The translations under genes were made by a program, and so were the position numbers. Below the pieces are notes generated by a model. That model was not told where the DNA came from, ran no database searches, and was given only the letters and a program-made list of their open reading frames with translations. From NCBI GenBank assembly GCA_007674295.1, contig CM017452.1:62001-126000 (forward strand): 64,000 nt of DNA. The letters run 5' to 3'. Source of the stretch: Antonospora locustae (lineage: Eukaryota > Microsporidia). Positions within the stretch are counted from its first letter, which is position 1. Every line of letters begins with the position of its first letter. Of the stretch, positions 54,051-63,034 are shown in pieces.

Positions 54051-55142
54051 CTATCTGAAATCAATAGAAACCTTTTTCTTTGCTGCCTGCTCACTATCAG
54101 CAAGTTTCCAAAATTTCAGGTTCTCATCAGCAGAAACCGATGCCATCACCATCTCGTCGGGCGACAGCGCTATGTGGAGCACTCTTGCATCGTGCTTTCC
54201 AAAACTTGAGATGCAGTTCATACTGCTGACCTTCCATACACAGATGTTGTTCTGCACATACCCGTGCGATGTGATCATCTCCTTGTATCGCGACATAAAC
54301 TTTATGTTGCACACCTGAGACTCGACCTCCAGACATCTTTCCTCTCGTTTATCGTCTACATCCCAGAATCGGATGGTTTTGTCCTTTGTTCCCCCGCCAG
54401 TCGCCAGTATCGACGAGCGCCACGGGCACCAATCCATGGCCTTGACTGCACCCTTGTGCTTGCTTAGCGTGCACACTACGGAAGATTTACCAAGCTGGGA
54501 TATCTGTACCAGGTTGTCGTTTCCACCACTTGCAAGGTACTTCTTGTCAGGTGACCACTTCAGTCCGCAGACCTCCATGCTGTGTAACCGTAGAGACTGC
54601 ACAACCTTTCCTTCACGCATGTCAAAATGCTTTATTTTTCCATTTCTAAATCCTGCGCTTATCAGGTTGTTGTTCCATGAGAGCGACGGTATTCGAACCT
54701 TGTCCATGGATATTTCGTGTATTCTCTTCTGTGTTTCCTGGTCTATCAAGTACAATGTGCCGCTGCTTGACCCTACACCCAGTGTTGTGCTGTTTGTGCA
54801 CACCGAAGACACGTATCCGTTGTCGATGTACAGCGTCTCAAATACTTTCTTTGTCTGTGGATGGTACATATAGGCAGACTCATTCAGGCCAATTGTGACG
54901 ATGTTCTGTGGAGACCAGTCAAGAAGATTCAAGTAGTAGTCGTCCAGCATTCCCGGTGCATCCAGTATTTTGAAAGGAGACGTATCTATTTCCCTAGACT
55001 CGATGCGAGCAGACCGAAACCCTAAAGAAAGAGATGTGCTCGCCAGAATGTTGTCTCGTATTCCATATGACACGCTAGGCACACCTTCTGACCTTGCATA
55101 TCTTGGTTCTGTCTCGATAGGAAGGACGTATCTATTATTCAT
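54051..55142 (-). CDS. CDC20: Cdc20/Fizzy WD40 activator of the anaphase-promoting complex
   Basis: This 363-residue seven-bladed WD40 protein contains GLKWSPDKKYLASGGNDN, AVKAMDWCPWRSSILATGGG and the family hallmark TKDKTIRFWD. It brings substrates to APC/C at anaphase. I start it at 55142: on the minus strand a TATAAAAATTTC element and AACCC directly precede this ATG, and NNRYVLPIE just after it resembles a C-box. An upstream in-frame ATG at 55283 would add 47 residues (including MFWRMFCIICLCF) with no signal. The C-terminus DFR could stand in for the usual IR tail. N-terminal degron regions are nearly absent. Confidence 0.92.
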   Translation of the reverse strand: MNNRYVLPIETEPRYARSEGVPSVSYGIRDNILASTSLSLGFRSARIESREIDTSPFKILDAPGMLDDYYLNLLDWSPQNIVTIGLNESAYMYHPQTKKVFETLYIDNGYVSSVCTNSTTLGVGSSSGTLYLIDQETQKRIHEISMDKVRIPSLSWNNNLISAGFRNGKIKHFDMREGKVVQSLRLHSMEVCGLKWSPDKKYLASGGNDNLVQISQLGKSSVVCTLSKHKGAVKAMDWCPWRSSILATGGGTKDKTIRFWDVDDKREERCLEVESQVCNIKFMSRYKEMITSHGYVQNNICVWKVSSMNCISSFGKHDARVLHIALSPDEMVMASVSADENLKFWKLADSEQAAKKKVSIDFR

Positions 55143-55179
55143 GGGTTCTTCTCGTTTTGTTTTGTTGAAATTTTTATAG
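55143..55179 (-). promoter_or_regulatory. TATA/AAATTT and CCC start region of Cdc20
   Basis: CTATAAAAATTTC is followed 20 bp later by AACCC abutting ATG on the minus strand. It lies inside the longer open frame and decides the start codon in favour of 55142. Confidence 0.6.
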
Positions 55180-55364
55180 TCGCCGCCACGTTGCTCCAGG
55201 TGCAGACTTGAAAATATTACGCAGGCTTTAGCCATTTTTGAGATAAAACATAGGCATATAATGCAAAACATGCGCCAAAACATGGCATAGCATCGCTACA
55301 CAGGCTTAAAATACTTATTAGACCTAATTATGCGATAAGCCACCAAAATTGATACCCCAATCTG

Positions 55365-56372
55365 ATGGAAAAGAAGCTTTCAGAGACGGTCTTTTTTCTG
55401 AAAGATCTTTCTGTCGATGAGGAATACAAAATAATCAACAGTAAGGTTGCAGATGATCCGGAGCTGCATATTGTCAACGAAAACAGAAAGCATGCACAGC
55501 AGACGAGCGGAAACACATTTTACAGATCGTCAGATGAGCTCTATAGACCCACAAACCTGTATTATAAGGCACTAAATGCGGAGAATCACGACAATCGTTT
55601 GCAGTCGCTGATGTCTGCACTGGTATTTCTGAGCCCAGTCTTCAATTTTCTCCAGAACATGGAACTCAAGGTCGAGGAAAACATTTACAGAACACCTACT
55701 GTTTTGAAGATGTTGAGCGTGTCCAGATACTTCAGCAGCGAATATAGTGGCAACTTTCCAATTCAGAGATGGGATAGACTCGATGTTTCTGTATCTCCGC
55801 TGTTCAGCAACATATTTTACTTGTTTGAGGAGTTGCTGAAGCTTGTACACAACGATTTGATAAGGAGATACAAGTTTGTAGAGGATTCCTGGGAGGAATC
55901 CAGCACCCACATACGAGCGAAGAGCTCATATGCAGGGTTCTCGCCTATAGTTGACATATTTCATATAAAGCTCAAGTTTCAGTCGGAAAACACATCGCAG
56001 GCAAAGATAGAGAGCTTAAGCTCTCTTGAAGTTGACTGCGCAAAGCACGATATCGAAGAGTATCTGAAACAGTTTGACGGCAAAGCTTGTCTAGAGAGAG
56101 CGAGAAACATAGTTACCAAGTATCCACATGTCCTGACTATAAAGCTTTTTAACTCTGGCACAGCAAAGATTCCAGAGGAGGTTTCAATATCAAACAAGAA
56201 GTACACGATAAAGACATTGGTGTGTAATACAGGAGACAAATACATAACCTGTGTCAAGGACAAGAGTGGATACACACGACTGGGGACAAGTGTTTCCAAG
56301 ATAAAGGGCGCAGACTTGCCAACTCCTCTGCTAGCCTTTTACATTGCTACAAACTACGATTTTGACTGGTGA
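55365..56372 (+). CDS. Ubiquitin-specific-protease-like pseudoenzyme
   Basis: The 335-residue protein shows a faint USP fold. NHDNRLQSLMSALVFLSPVF aligns with the Cys box but has no Cys at the catalytic position. Near the C-terminus, YPHVLTIKLF and YTIKTLVCNTGDKYITCVKD align with the His box, where GHY is replaced by DKY, and LGTSVSKI plus LLAFY close the domain. Inactive USP domains occur in Sad1/USP39 (splicing) and Pan2 (deadenylation). No UBP zinc finger or WD40 part is seen, so identity is open. The ATG follows ACCCCAATCTG. Confidence 0.5.
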   Translation: MEKKLSETVFFLKDLSVDEEYKIINSKVADDPELHIVNENRKHAQQTSGNTFYRSSDELYRPTNLYYKALNAENHDNRLQSLMSALVFLSPVFNFLQNMELKVEENIYRTPTVLKMLSVSRYFSSEYSGNFPIQRWDRLDVSVSPLFSNIFYLFEELLKLVHNDLIRRYKFVEDSWEESSTHIRAKSSYAGFSPIVDIFHIKLKFQSENTSQAKIESLSSLEVDCAKHDIEEYLKQFDGKACLERARNIVTKYPHVLTIKLFNSGTAKIPEEVSISNKKYTIKTLVCNTGDKYITCVKDKSGYTRLGTSVSKIKGADLPTPLLAFYIATNYDFDW

Positions 56373-56438
56373 TTAAATCGAGTACCGCCCCGACAGCTAA
56401 CTTTTCGAAAAAACCAAGAAACGCACACAAACACCCCC

Positions 56439-57320
56439 ATGAATAAATTGATGAAGTTCTTTTACCGTGCCTTTCTTCTATTTCTAATTGTTCACTACAT
56501 GAGTGTTGCTGTGACTTTGCCGATCATAACATGTGCTGTGCATGTATTCAGCCCTCGATTGGCAATTTTGATTGGGTCCTTCTTTGCGTATTGGGCCTGG
56601 TCCATCTTTTCTTGCATTTTCAGAATGACCGCCTCAATCTCCTTTCCTGACACGCTAAAGCATCTTGAGAACTACCTTGTCATATCGAACCACATTGGTT
56701 CCTTCGACTTTATGATAATGAACGAGCTTGCAATTCCAAAGGGCATGCTCAGTAATCTCAAATACCTTATAAAGGACACTGCAATATACATTCCCGTGTT
56801 TGGAATCGGAATGAAAATGGCCGGATTTCTCTACCTAAAGCGCAATATCGAGAAGGACGAGGAAAGAATTGTAAAATATTGCAACTTCGTAAGGCGCACG
56901 AACATTCCTCTCTGGCTGATAGTGTACCCCGAAGGAACAAGATTTTCAGAGGAAAAGAAGACCAAATCACAGGAATTTTGCAGAAAAAGAAATCTTCCTG
57001 TCCTCAAAAACGTTCTTTTTCCGAGAACAGGCGGCTTTAGACTTCTGGCACAGAACTTCAGAGGCACACAGATAAAAAATGTCGTGGACCTTACCATATT
57101 CTTTGACTCACCCAGCGGCAAAGTCCCCTCCCTTTTTGATTTTTTGATTGGACGGGCTGAAGGCTATGCCAGAGTAAACATCGAAGTCACTGCTCTTGAA
57201 GACATTGCAGACTTTGATGATTTTGTCATAAAGTCCTTCGTGAAGAAGGACCAGATAATTGAAGCGTGGAAGAACGAGTCTCCCTATAGAAGCACAGAGA
57301 ATTCCTACACTAAAACGTAG
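56439..57320 (+). CDS. Lysophospholipid acyltransferase, LCLAT1/AGPAT3-5-type
   Basis: It acylates lysophosphatidic acid or a related lysophospholipid at an internal membrane. The 293-residue protein has N-terminal hydrophobic helices, the catalytic NHIGSFD motif (84-90, H-x4-D), FGIGMKMAGFLYLKRN (121-136), and YPEGTRFS (163-170), followed by LPVLKNVLFPRTGGF typical of the LCLAT1/AGPAT3-5 branch. All catalytic residues are present. The ATG at 56439 is directly preceded by ACACCCCC. It is 66 bp after the USP-like gene on the same strand. Confidence 0.93.
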   Translation: MNKLMKFFYRAFLLFLIVHYMSVAVTLPIITCAVHVFSPRLAILIGSFFAYWAWSIFSCIFRMTASISFPDTLKHLENYLVISNHIGSFDFMIMNELAIPKGMLSNLKYLIKDTAIYIPVFGIGMKMAGFLYLKRNIEKDEERIVKYCNFVRRTNIPLWLIVYPEGTRFSEEKKTKSQEFCRKRNLPVLKNVLFPRTGGFRLLAQNFRGTQIKNVVDLTIFFDSPSGKVPSLFDFLIGRAEGYARVNIEVTALEDIADFDDFVIKSFVKKDQIIEAWKNESPYRSTENSYTKT

Positions 57321-57693
57321 TCATTCGGGATTTTCACAGAAGACTTCATTTAGAAACCTCTTCTTTTATGAGTTTGTAGCTCAGAGTTTTTATGAATGGC
57401 ATTGCCTATCATGATGTGCATTACATAGAGTTTCTTAGACACTTAGCACGGTTGGCTCAATCTCCTCCTTCATTGCATACAAGCCTAGAAACTTGTTTGC
57501 TGCGATAATGAATGGTTATTGCGGATAGCATTGCTCTCGGAGTGTATTCAGTCTAAGTTGGCCATTTGCTCCAAGTTTTTAAAACAACAACTTGACACGG
57601 AAAATGGCATTTATGGTGCTGCACACTCTGCCTTCTACACTGCAACACTTATGAATGTGACCAACTTTCTTAAAATCTTTTCTGTCTTTTTTA

Positions 57694-57768
57694 GATAACA
57701 GCTTTATTCATATTTCCATTTTGGGAACCATCTCAAAACTTCTCACGGTTGCAGCACACCATGTGCAT
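57694..57768 (+). repeat. Dispersed repeat family A, least AT-decayed copy
   Basis: GATAACAGCTTTATTCATAT ... TCTCAAAACTTCTCACGG ... TTGCAGCACACCATGTGC. At least six copies of this family lie in the AT-rich block, in both orientations. Compared with them this copy has C or G where they often have T or A, so it is likely closest to the ancestral sequence. Confidence 0.7.
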
Positions 57769-58230
57769 TTCACACGGATTTGAAGCGGTAAAGATCCCGT
57801 TTTCAAAGTTTTCTTCTAATATGGAATGTCTTGACAACCACTCTACTTTTTGTGCTCTTCTCACGCATCTCATGTAGCGACTCTTCGTGTTTATTTTTCT
57901 TTGCACCTGTTATTTACCTTTCAGTTACCTTTATATTTTCTTCCTTCTATATCTAGAAGCGACTCTTTCCGTGTTTTTCCTTGTTCGCAACCACCACAGC
58001 TCTTTTAAAAATTTCTGTACGTCATAAGGTCTTTTTTTTTAAACCACACAAAGGCATTGCTTTCTCTTGATGTTGTGCTGCCCAGCAATCTGTGTAACTT
58101 ATGATATGGATAACACCTTGTTTACTGCATATAGCACATTTGGTAACTCAAAGTGCCATACGATACAGTGCTATATCGTAAAAATGCTGATAGCATTATC
58201 ATTCTACTCTGAGTCAGCATTTGCTGCATA

Positions 58231-58652
58231 CTATTGCATTTGAGGTGGATGCAGGTACGCAGCACACTTCACACAGGCGAAGCACAAACGCGCATTCATC
58301 ATACAGTAAACTAGATGTTCTAATTTCTCTGTTATATCTTCAGCAGTTTCAAAAAATAAAATAAATTGATGGCTTAAAAGATAAAACGGTAATATTAGAC
58401 TTTGAAATTCTGCACATACTTCTTCCACGCAAAATTCTATGTCACATATTCTAAGATTCAGGGCAAGTGACATAGAAAGAGAGTGTAACCAAGTGTGTTT
58501 TCAAAAGCATGCTGGACGTTAAAAAGAAGCTCTAAATTCCATGTCATCGGCTCTATTCGTTGTGCTCGTCCTCTCTTCAGTGCTGTCAAATCACCGCGTT
58601 GTTTCAAAGATACAACACTCTGTAACCGAAATGTTGTGTCGGAAGGTTTCAC
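58231..58652 (-). pseudogene. Possible frameshifted gene remnant
   Basis: Two overlapping minus-strand frames follow one another. The first (58652 to 58458, from GTG) ends NLELLFNVQHAFENTLGYTL; the second (ATG at 58473 to 58231, 80 residues) begins MSLALNLRICDIEFCVEEVC. They would join with a one-base shift around 58465. There is no start signal and no recognised family; chance is possible. Confidence 0.25.
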
Positions 58653-58685
58653 TTGGGACTTAACTGAGTATCACACGGGGATTGT

Positions 58686-61229
58686 ATGACTTTTTGCAGA
58701 CGCATTGTCTCCATCTCATCTCGTGACAAGCCGTGGCAAATGAAAATAGCTCTCTACGAGAACGCAAGCATGCTGTCGTCAGAAAATTTTTCTCAGCTGC
58801 TTGAGAACATTAGTGAAGGTCTCGACCATGGAAAAAACATAGATGTTGACACTTTACTACGAGACATTCTGAAAAGAGTCCACACCAACAACAAAACCAA
58901 GGTGTGTTTGCTTAATCTGGCACTCAAAGCTAGTAACTTTGTCCAGAAGCTGATGTGTAACCTTCTAAAGATGAAATTCCAGGAAAAGCATCGTCTGAAT
59001 ATATCACAGAACTTCTACTTCAATACCAGAATTAACACAGAAACAATTGAGAAAGTCATTGCATTTGCAAAAGAAAACATAAATAGCAGTTGTTGGGACG
59101 TAAAACTAAGGTCTCATTGTCTTTTGGAATTATTTGGAGTTAAGGGAAAAAGAGACGAGAACATTCTGCTCTTTGTATCCTACGTGTTTTCTAGAAACGA
59201 AGAGGACAGGAACAAGATTTTGCTGACATGGAGCAAAAAAGTAAAAAAAACGTATGATTCTGAAGCACCAGAGTCTGCCGCTATGCCAGATTGCTTGCAA
59301 CAAGAAAAACATCAAATTGCATGTACCCCGCTAAACACAGAAAGCAATACAGTGGCAAGAACAAACACCGCTTCGAATCTCTGGGATATTTGCATGGATC
59401 TTGAGCCACTTTTTATTCCAAAAATTCTACTTTCGGAGTTCTTTACAAAAGAAATGCAGCATATAAGAAACTACGATGTTGTAGAGAAGGTTCTAGTAAA
59501 TCTAAAATCTCACAAGGTCGTCTATGGACTATTTAATAAGGTATTTATGCAGGAAAAAAAAGGATACGGATACTTGGGAAGCATATTGACAAAAACATTT
59601 CGTGTAGAAGACATAGTGCACACAAAGGCTATTTTTCAACGTCTTTTTGCGGTAGACGAGATTATAGCTGAAACAACACTCAAAAGGTTTATAGTTGAAA
59701 CAGGATGCACTGCGATGTCCAGGCTCTTCTACATGCGTTGCAAAATAATAGACGGGAGATACATTGAGTCGTGTATAATCTGCAGAGACAGCATAGACAT
59801 TCTTGGCGAAAAGGTGCGCAACCTCGTGAAAAGCCACTATCTTCCTTTTCTTACTATGGAGTATGACATGTTTGAAAAAATTGTACTGATTCTAGAACGT
59901 GTTTCGTTTCCGTTAGAGAGCGCTGTTCCGTACTTGTTTACGAACCAAGACACCACTGATGAAAAAATCTTTGCAAAGCTCCTGTTTCTTTTGCAAAGAT
60001 GCAAGGATACAAAGCACGCTGTCCTTAGCATTTTCCACCGCATATTGAAAGGCATGCAGAAGCGAATGGAAAGCGAAATATGCACACTCAGTGCCAGGGA
60101 AACAGGTGTGATTCTTCTTAGAGATGGCGTTGTTACAATCTTCTTCAAACTTGTATCTGCAATGAGAAGCTTTTCCGAAATGGATGAATTTATAGGACTC
60201 TTCATTCATATTGATTGTGCTGCTTTCCTAGATATTCTTTTACCGTGTGATGGTAGAACCGTTGTGGATACGTTTTTGGTAAGGTCACTGAATAAGATAC
60301 ACGAGTACAAGCAGTGGCTTGGCGGTATTTACAAGCTGATACAGTCAAGGCTTCTGTCATCCAGCCAACTCCACTTGGACGATTATTGGTGTGCAGCGGC
60401 TAGAAAGCAAATTAAAATAAATGTGAACGATATTGTAGGCACAAGCGAAGATGCACTCCACAATAATGTCTTAGACAAGAATTGCTATAGCTTTGTAACA
60501 TCTGCACACCTGATCACACATTTGGTATCATGCAAAACCCCATTGATCTGTCCTGTGCAAATAGCTCTTGACTGCCGCGAAAAGTACAAAGAGGGCCTTG
60601 CACTAAATGACTCTTTTATAAGAATAAAAGTGGAAACAGGGAGAGTTTGTGTGTACGGTATTTTTTACCAATATGGTACCTATGGATCATATAAGCTATT
60701 TTCTTTGGTCTCCTCACATGGCGAAAAGCTGTGCCTGGGAATTACAGGAGGCGTCTACTTCATACAGTCAATTGATGGCGCCAGAAACAGCAGGCTTCTG
60801 CTTCTCGGAAGCGCAGAGTCTGCTCATCGGAGAAAGGTCGCGATAGAAGTGTATGGCTCTTCAGTGATACTGCACAGCTGCCTGGGAAAAAGCAACTTCA
60901 GGATAAGAGACGTTGCAGAAGTTGTTGTGGGAGAGTGCTTTAAGGGGGTTGTTTCAAGACTTGTTTTACACGATTCCTTTGGTTACTCAGAAAACCTGCT
61001 TGACGAGATGGGCAAATGTGAGTATTTTTTGCAAAGACTGCGATTTTTGGAAAAGAAGCTTGCTTATGCTGATGGATATGGCGTATACATGGACTCGTGC
61101 CGTCCCTACCACTTGACAAGGAAACAGATGGAAGTCAGCTTTTCTAACGTAATGTACATCAGAAACTCTGAATGGAGAGAAAACCGATTTGTGAAGGAAC
61201 GCCTTGACATGAAAGAATGTAGTTGCTGA
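58686..61229 (+). CDS. Large orphan, 847 residues
   Basis: This long protein has normal codon use and no recognised family. Residues 1-190 and 235-560 are helical, perhaps ARM/HEAT-like (CLLNLALKASNFVQKLMCNL). Residues about 190-235 are polar linker. About 610-780 looks beta-rich with repeated Gly/aromatic turns (VYGIFYQYGTYGSYKLFSLV, then CLGITGGVYFIQSIDG), reminiscent of a concanavalin-like or SPRY-type sandwich. There is no signal peptide or membrane helix. The ATG at 58686 is preceded by ACGGGGATTGT, not CCC; another in-frame ATG at 58740 is possible. It may be lineage-specific. Confidence 0.8.
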   Translation: MTFCRRIVSISSRDKPWQMKIALYENASMLSSENFSQLLENISEGLDHGKNIDVDTLLRDILKRVHTNNKTKVCLLNLALKASNFVQKLMCNLLKMKFQEKHRLNISQNFYFNTRINTETIEKVIAFAKENINSSCWDVKLRSHCLLELFGVKGKRDENILLFVSYVFSRNEEDRNKILLTWSKKVKKTYDSEAPESAAMPDCLQQEKHQIACTPLNTESNTVARTNTASNLWDICMDLEPLFIPKILLSEFFTKEMQHIRNYDVVEKVLVNLKSHKVVYGLFNKVFMQEKKGYGYLGSILTKTFRVEDIVHTKAIFQRLFAVDEIIAETTLKRFIVETGCTAMSRLFYMRCKIIDGRYIESCIICRDSIDILGEKVRNLVKSHYLPFLTMEYDMFEKIVLILERVSFPLESAVPYLFTNQDTTDEKIFAKLLFLLQRCKDTKHAVLSIFHRILKGMQKRMESEICTLSARETGVILLRDGVVTIFFKLVSAMRSFSEMDEFIGLFIHIDCAAFLDILLPCDGRTVVDTFLVRSLNKIHEYKQWLGGIYKLIQSRLLSSSQLHLDDYWCAAARKQIKINVNDIVGTSEDALHNNVLDKNCYSFVTSAHLITHLVSCKTPLICPVQIALDCREKYKEGLALNDSFIRIKVETGRVCVYGIFYQYGTYGSYKLFSLVSSHGEKLCLGITGGVYFIQSIDGARNSRLLLLGSAESAHRRKVAIEVYGSSVILHSCLGKSNFRIRDVAEVVVGECFKGVVSRLVLHDSFGYSENLLDEMGKCEYFLQRLRFLEKKLAYADGYGVYMDSCRPYHLTRKQMEVSFSNVMYIRNSEWRENRFVKERLDMKECSC

Positions 61230-61346
61230 TACGGACACCTACTTTTCTTACATTCCATTCACTATTCGGCATTATCAGGATGTGCACACAATGTGGTGTT
61301 TTCAAGGCATGCTACATCGGTAGATGTCAATGTCATCAAGACTCTG

Positions 61347-61829
61347 CTATTCGTTGAAGCGCCGCTTCAGTTTTTCCTTTAATTCGTCCATGTCAAGCGA
61401 CTTGCCATACTCTATAAACCGCCGAATTTTCAATAGCTCCTGTTCTCTTGCTTGGTCATAGTTGATGCTCTGCTCTCCGTTTTCTATTATTCTCACAGAC
61501 TCTACTCTTTCATTGCAAATCTGCCTGCAATTTACGTCCTCTAGATATACACCGCTCTTTGGATCTGTTTTGAAGCTAATCGTGGATTTGCATCCAGGAC
61601 ACTTGAACTCAAACACGTACACTTCGACTCCTAGGTAGTTCTCATAGAGAGATGTAGCTTTTGTTGCATGGAACTTTCTTCCTATTGGAATTTTCTCCGA
61701 GCATGTTCTGCAACACATGTTAAAAGGAACAGACAGTCGGACATTTGATCTGTCGCATACGTCTTTGCGAGACCTGTACCGCCTTGACATTTTCTCTATG
61801 TATTTCTGCAGCTTTCGTTTCTTAGACAT
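61347..61829 (-). CDS. YJU2: Splicing factor Yju2/CWC16 (CCDC94-type)
   Basis: This 160-residue protein has the CWC16 zinc core: VRLSVPFNMCCRTCSEKIPI, GRKFHATKA, then FEFKCPGCKSTISFKTDP. Two CxxC pairs bind zinc. Yju2 joins the spliceosome for the first catalytic step. I start it at 61829 (MSKKRKLQKY), which aligns with the family N-terminus and has ACAACCC just upstream; an ATG at 61952 would add 41 Cys-rich residues (CCGLLCFYFLLKCDCNQC) with no signal. It is short because the C-terminal coil is trimmed. Its presence implies that splicing persists in this organism. Confidence 0.88.
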   Translation of the reverse strand: MSKKRKLQKYIEKMSRRYRSRKDVCDRSNVRLSVPFNMCCRTCSEKIPIGRKFHATKATSLYENYLGVEVYVFEFKCPGCKSTISFKTDPKSGVYLEDVNCRQICNERVESVRIIENGEQSINYDQAREQELLKIRRFIEYGKSLDMDELKEKLKRRFNE

Positions 61830-62045
61830 TTCGTCTGGGTTGTAGGCCCGGTGCTTTCTATTTTCAATGCATTGATTACAATCGCATTTTAACAGGAAGT
61901 AAAAACAAAGCAGACCGCAGCACATTCTGTCCTTGTGTCCAAGGAGTTTCATAAGATGAGTTTGTAAGAAAGGAAGCAGACTTGTAGTCTGATGCTTGAA
62001 ACCGCAGGTTGCGTCATAAAAAAGAATGTTTTTATTTCAAGGGCA

Positions 62046-62210
62046 TCAATTGTCTTCGCATTCAGCAGATCCTTTGCTTTTGTCATCGCATTTTCCTGTT
62101 CCACATGACTTAGAGCTGCAGCTTCCTTTTTCTTCTCCGCTTCCTTGGCACAGTGACATATATACCATTCCAGTAATAAAGAAACACCAGATGCTTCTCC
62201 CGTAACTCAT
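62046..62210 (-). CDS. Tiny Cys-rich secreted peptide (54 residues)
   Basis: The ORF runs from ATG at 62210 to TGA at 62046. The N-terminus MSYGRSIWCFFITGMVYMSL is a signal-peptide-like segment; the mature part has five Cys in small polar loops (CQGSGEEKGSCSSKSCGTGK, then CDDKSKGSAEC). No CCC signal precedes it; CTATAAATA lies about 25 bp upstream. It resembles small disulfide-rich secreted effectors or spore-wall peptides in layout. No family is recognised, and the similarity to the 51-residue ORF at 50239 is only in architecture and promoter type. Confidence 0.55.
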   Translation of the reverse strand: MSYGRSIWCFFITGMVYMSLCQGSGEEKGSCSSKSCGTGKCDDKSKGSAECEDN

Positions 62211-62541
62211 GGAATGTGTTTAATTATGGTATTTATAGTTTTTGTTCATAAAGCTCAACCAGTAGAAAATTTGCCATGTATTCTCCTTTTCAAAGATACA
62301 GAACTGTGTTAAAAGGATAGCAAAATCACTAGATATGCAGCGTGTGCTGTGTACTGAAACAGAGAAATTTATTTCAAATAATGATGTAATACATCGTCGA
62401 AATTGGTTGTTTCTCAGCAAAGGCAGTTGCAAGTAAGTATTAGCATAGATACCTTCAATATTCGAATGCTGTTTTTGAAATGTTCTGAAGCATTACTTTG
62501 TCTGTTTTTTCTACTTCTGTTAACATAAACTATGCCCCTGA
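62211..62541. other. Intergenic spacer
   Basis: This 331-bp AT-leaning spacer separates the divergent Cys-rich peptide gene and the 127-residue orphan. The TATA-like element of the former lies at its left end. An isolated GTAAGTATTAG near 62433 resembles a microsporidian 5' splice site but no exon frame supports it. Confidence 0.4.
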
Positions 62542-62925
62542 ATGCGCCTCTTCGCAAAACCTGTTTTTAAAAAAACCTTGCTAGCGAAGATTCCACAATT
62601 CATACTATTTGTGGACCCAGGCTGTTCTGTTTCTCCAGAAGAGATCATTTTTTTGCAGACAGCATTTCCAGAGACAAATATAAAAAAGCTCTCACCAACA
62701 TATGACGGCGACGGCATACACTTTCTTGACAAACGCTGCAGAAGAAAATGCTCATGCACACAGCCTGACCTTATACTTCTGATAGACAACGTCTTTCGCT
62801 TCAACGTGGGTTGTTTTATGTTACTGGGCAAGGCGGAGATTTTGTTTTCTAGAAGATACTCTCGAAAGTTCTTCCATGACTCCCTTCTGCATTTCTCGTC
62901 ATGCGAGATTCGAAACGGGCTTTAG
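62542..62925 (+). CDS. Small orphan protein (127 residues)
   Basis: The ATG at 62542 is preceded by CCCCTGA, supporting expression. The protein reads as alternating strands and helices (IPQFILFVDPGCSVSPEEII, then PDLILLIDNVFRFNVGCFML), with a basic Cys cluster in the middle (KRCRRKCSC). There is no signal peptide or clear membrane helix. No family is recognised. It is followed 109 bp later by eL32 on the same strand. Confidence 0.65.
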   Translation: MRLFAKPVFKKTLLAKIPQFILFVDPGCSVSPEEIIFLQTAFPETNIKKLSPTYDGDGIHFLDKRCRRKCSCTQPDLILLIDNVFRFNVGCFMLLGKAEILFSRRYSRKFFHDSLLHFSSCEIRNGL

Positions 62926-63014
62926 ACAGAGCAGTCCATGCAAACGACCTTCCTGTTTCCTTTAGCGTCTTTAACAGGGCTCGGTCGGCTCTCTGAACGG
63001 AATGAAGCTATAGC

Positions 63015-63034
63015 ACAAAAAAAATTTTACCCCG
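63015..63034 (+). promoter_or_regulatory. AAATTTT-CCCC start signal of eL32
   Basis: CAAAAAAAATTTTACCCCG abuts the ATG at 63035. It lies inside a different open frame (62938-63150) and shows that frame to be non-coding. Confidence 0.75.

Larger units (their letters stand above)
57321..58685. other. Repeat-bearing intergenic region
   Basis: About 1.4 kb between the acyltransferase and the large orphan, unusually long for this arm. It holds one well-preserved dispersed repeat family A copy (57694-57768), T-rich tracts, and a pair of minus-strand frames (58458-58652 and 58231-58473) in different registers that might be a broken gene. No frame has a start signal. It looks like decayed mobile or repeat DNA within the otherwise compact arm. 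Confidence 0.55.

Noticed and set aside
62433..62450. GTAAGTATTAG resembling a microsporidian 5' splice site
   Set aside because: No upstream exon frame with ATG and no matching branch/acceptor leading into the 62542 gene.
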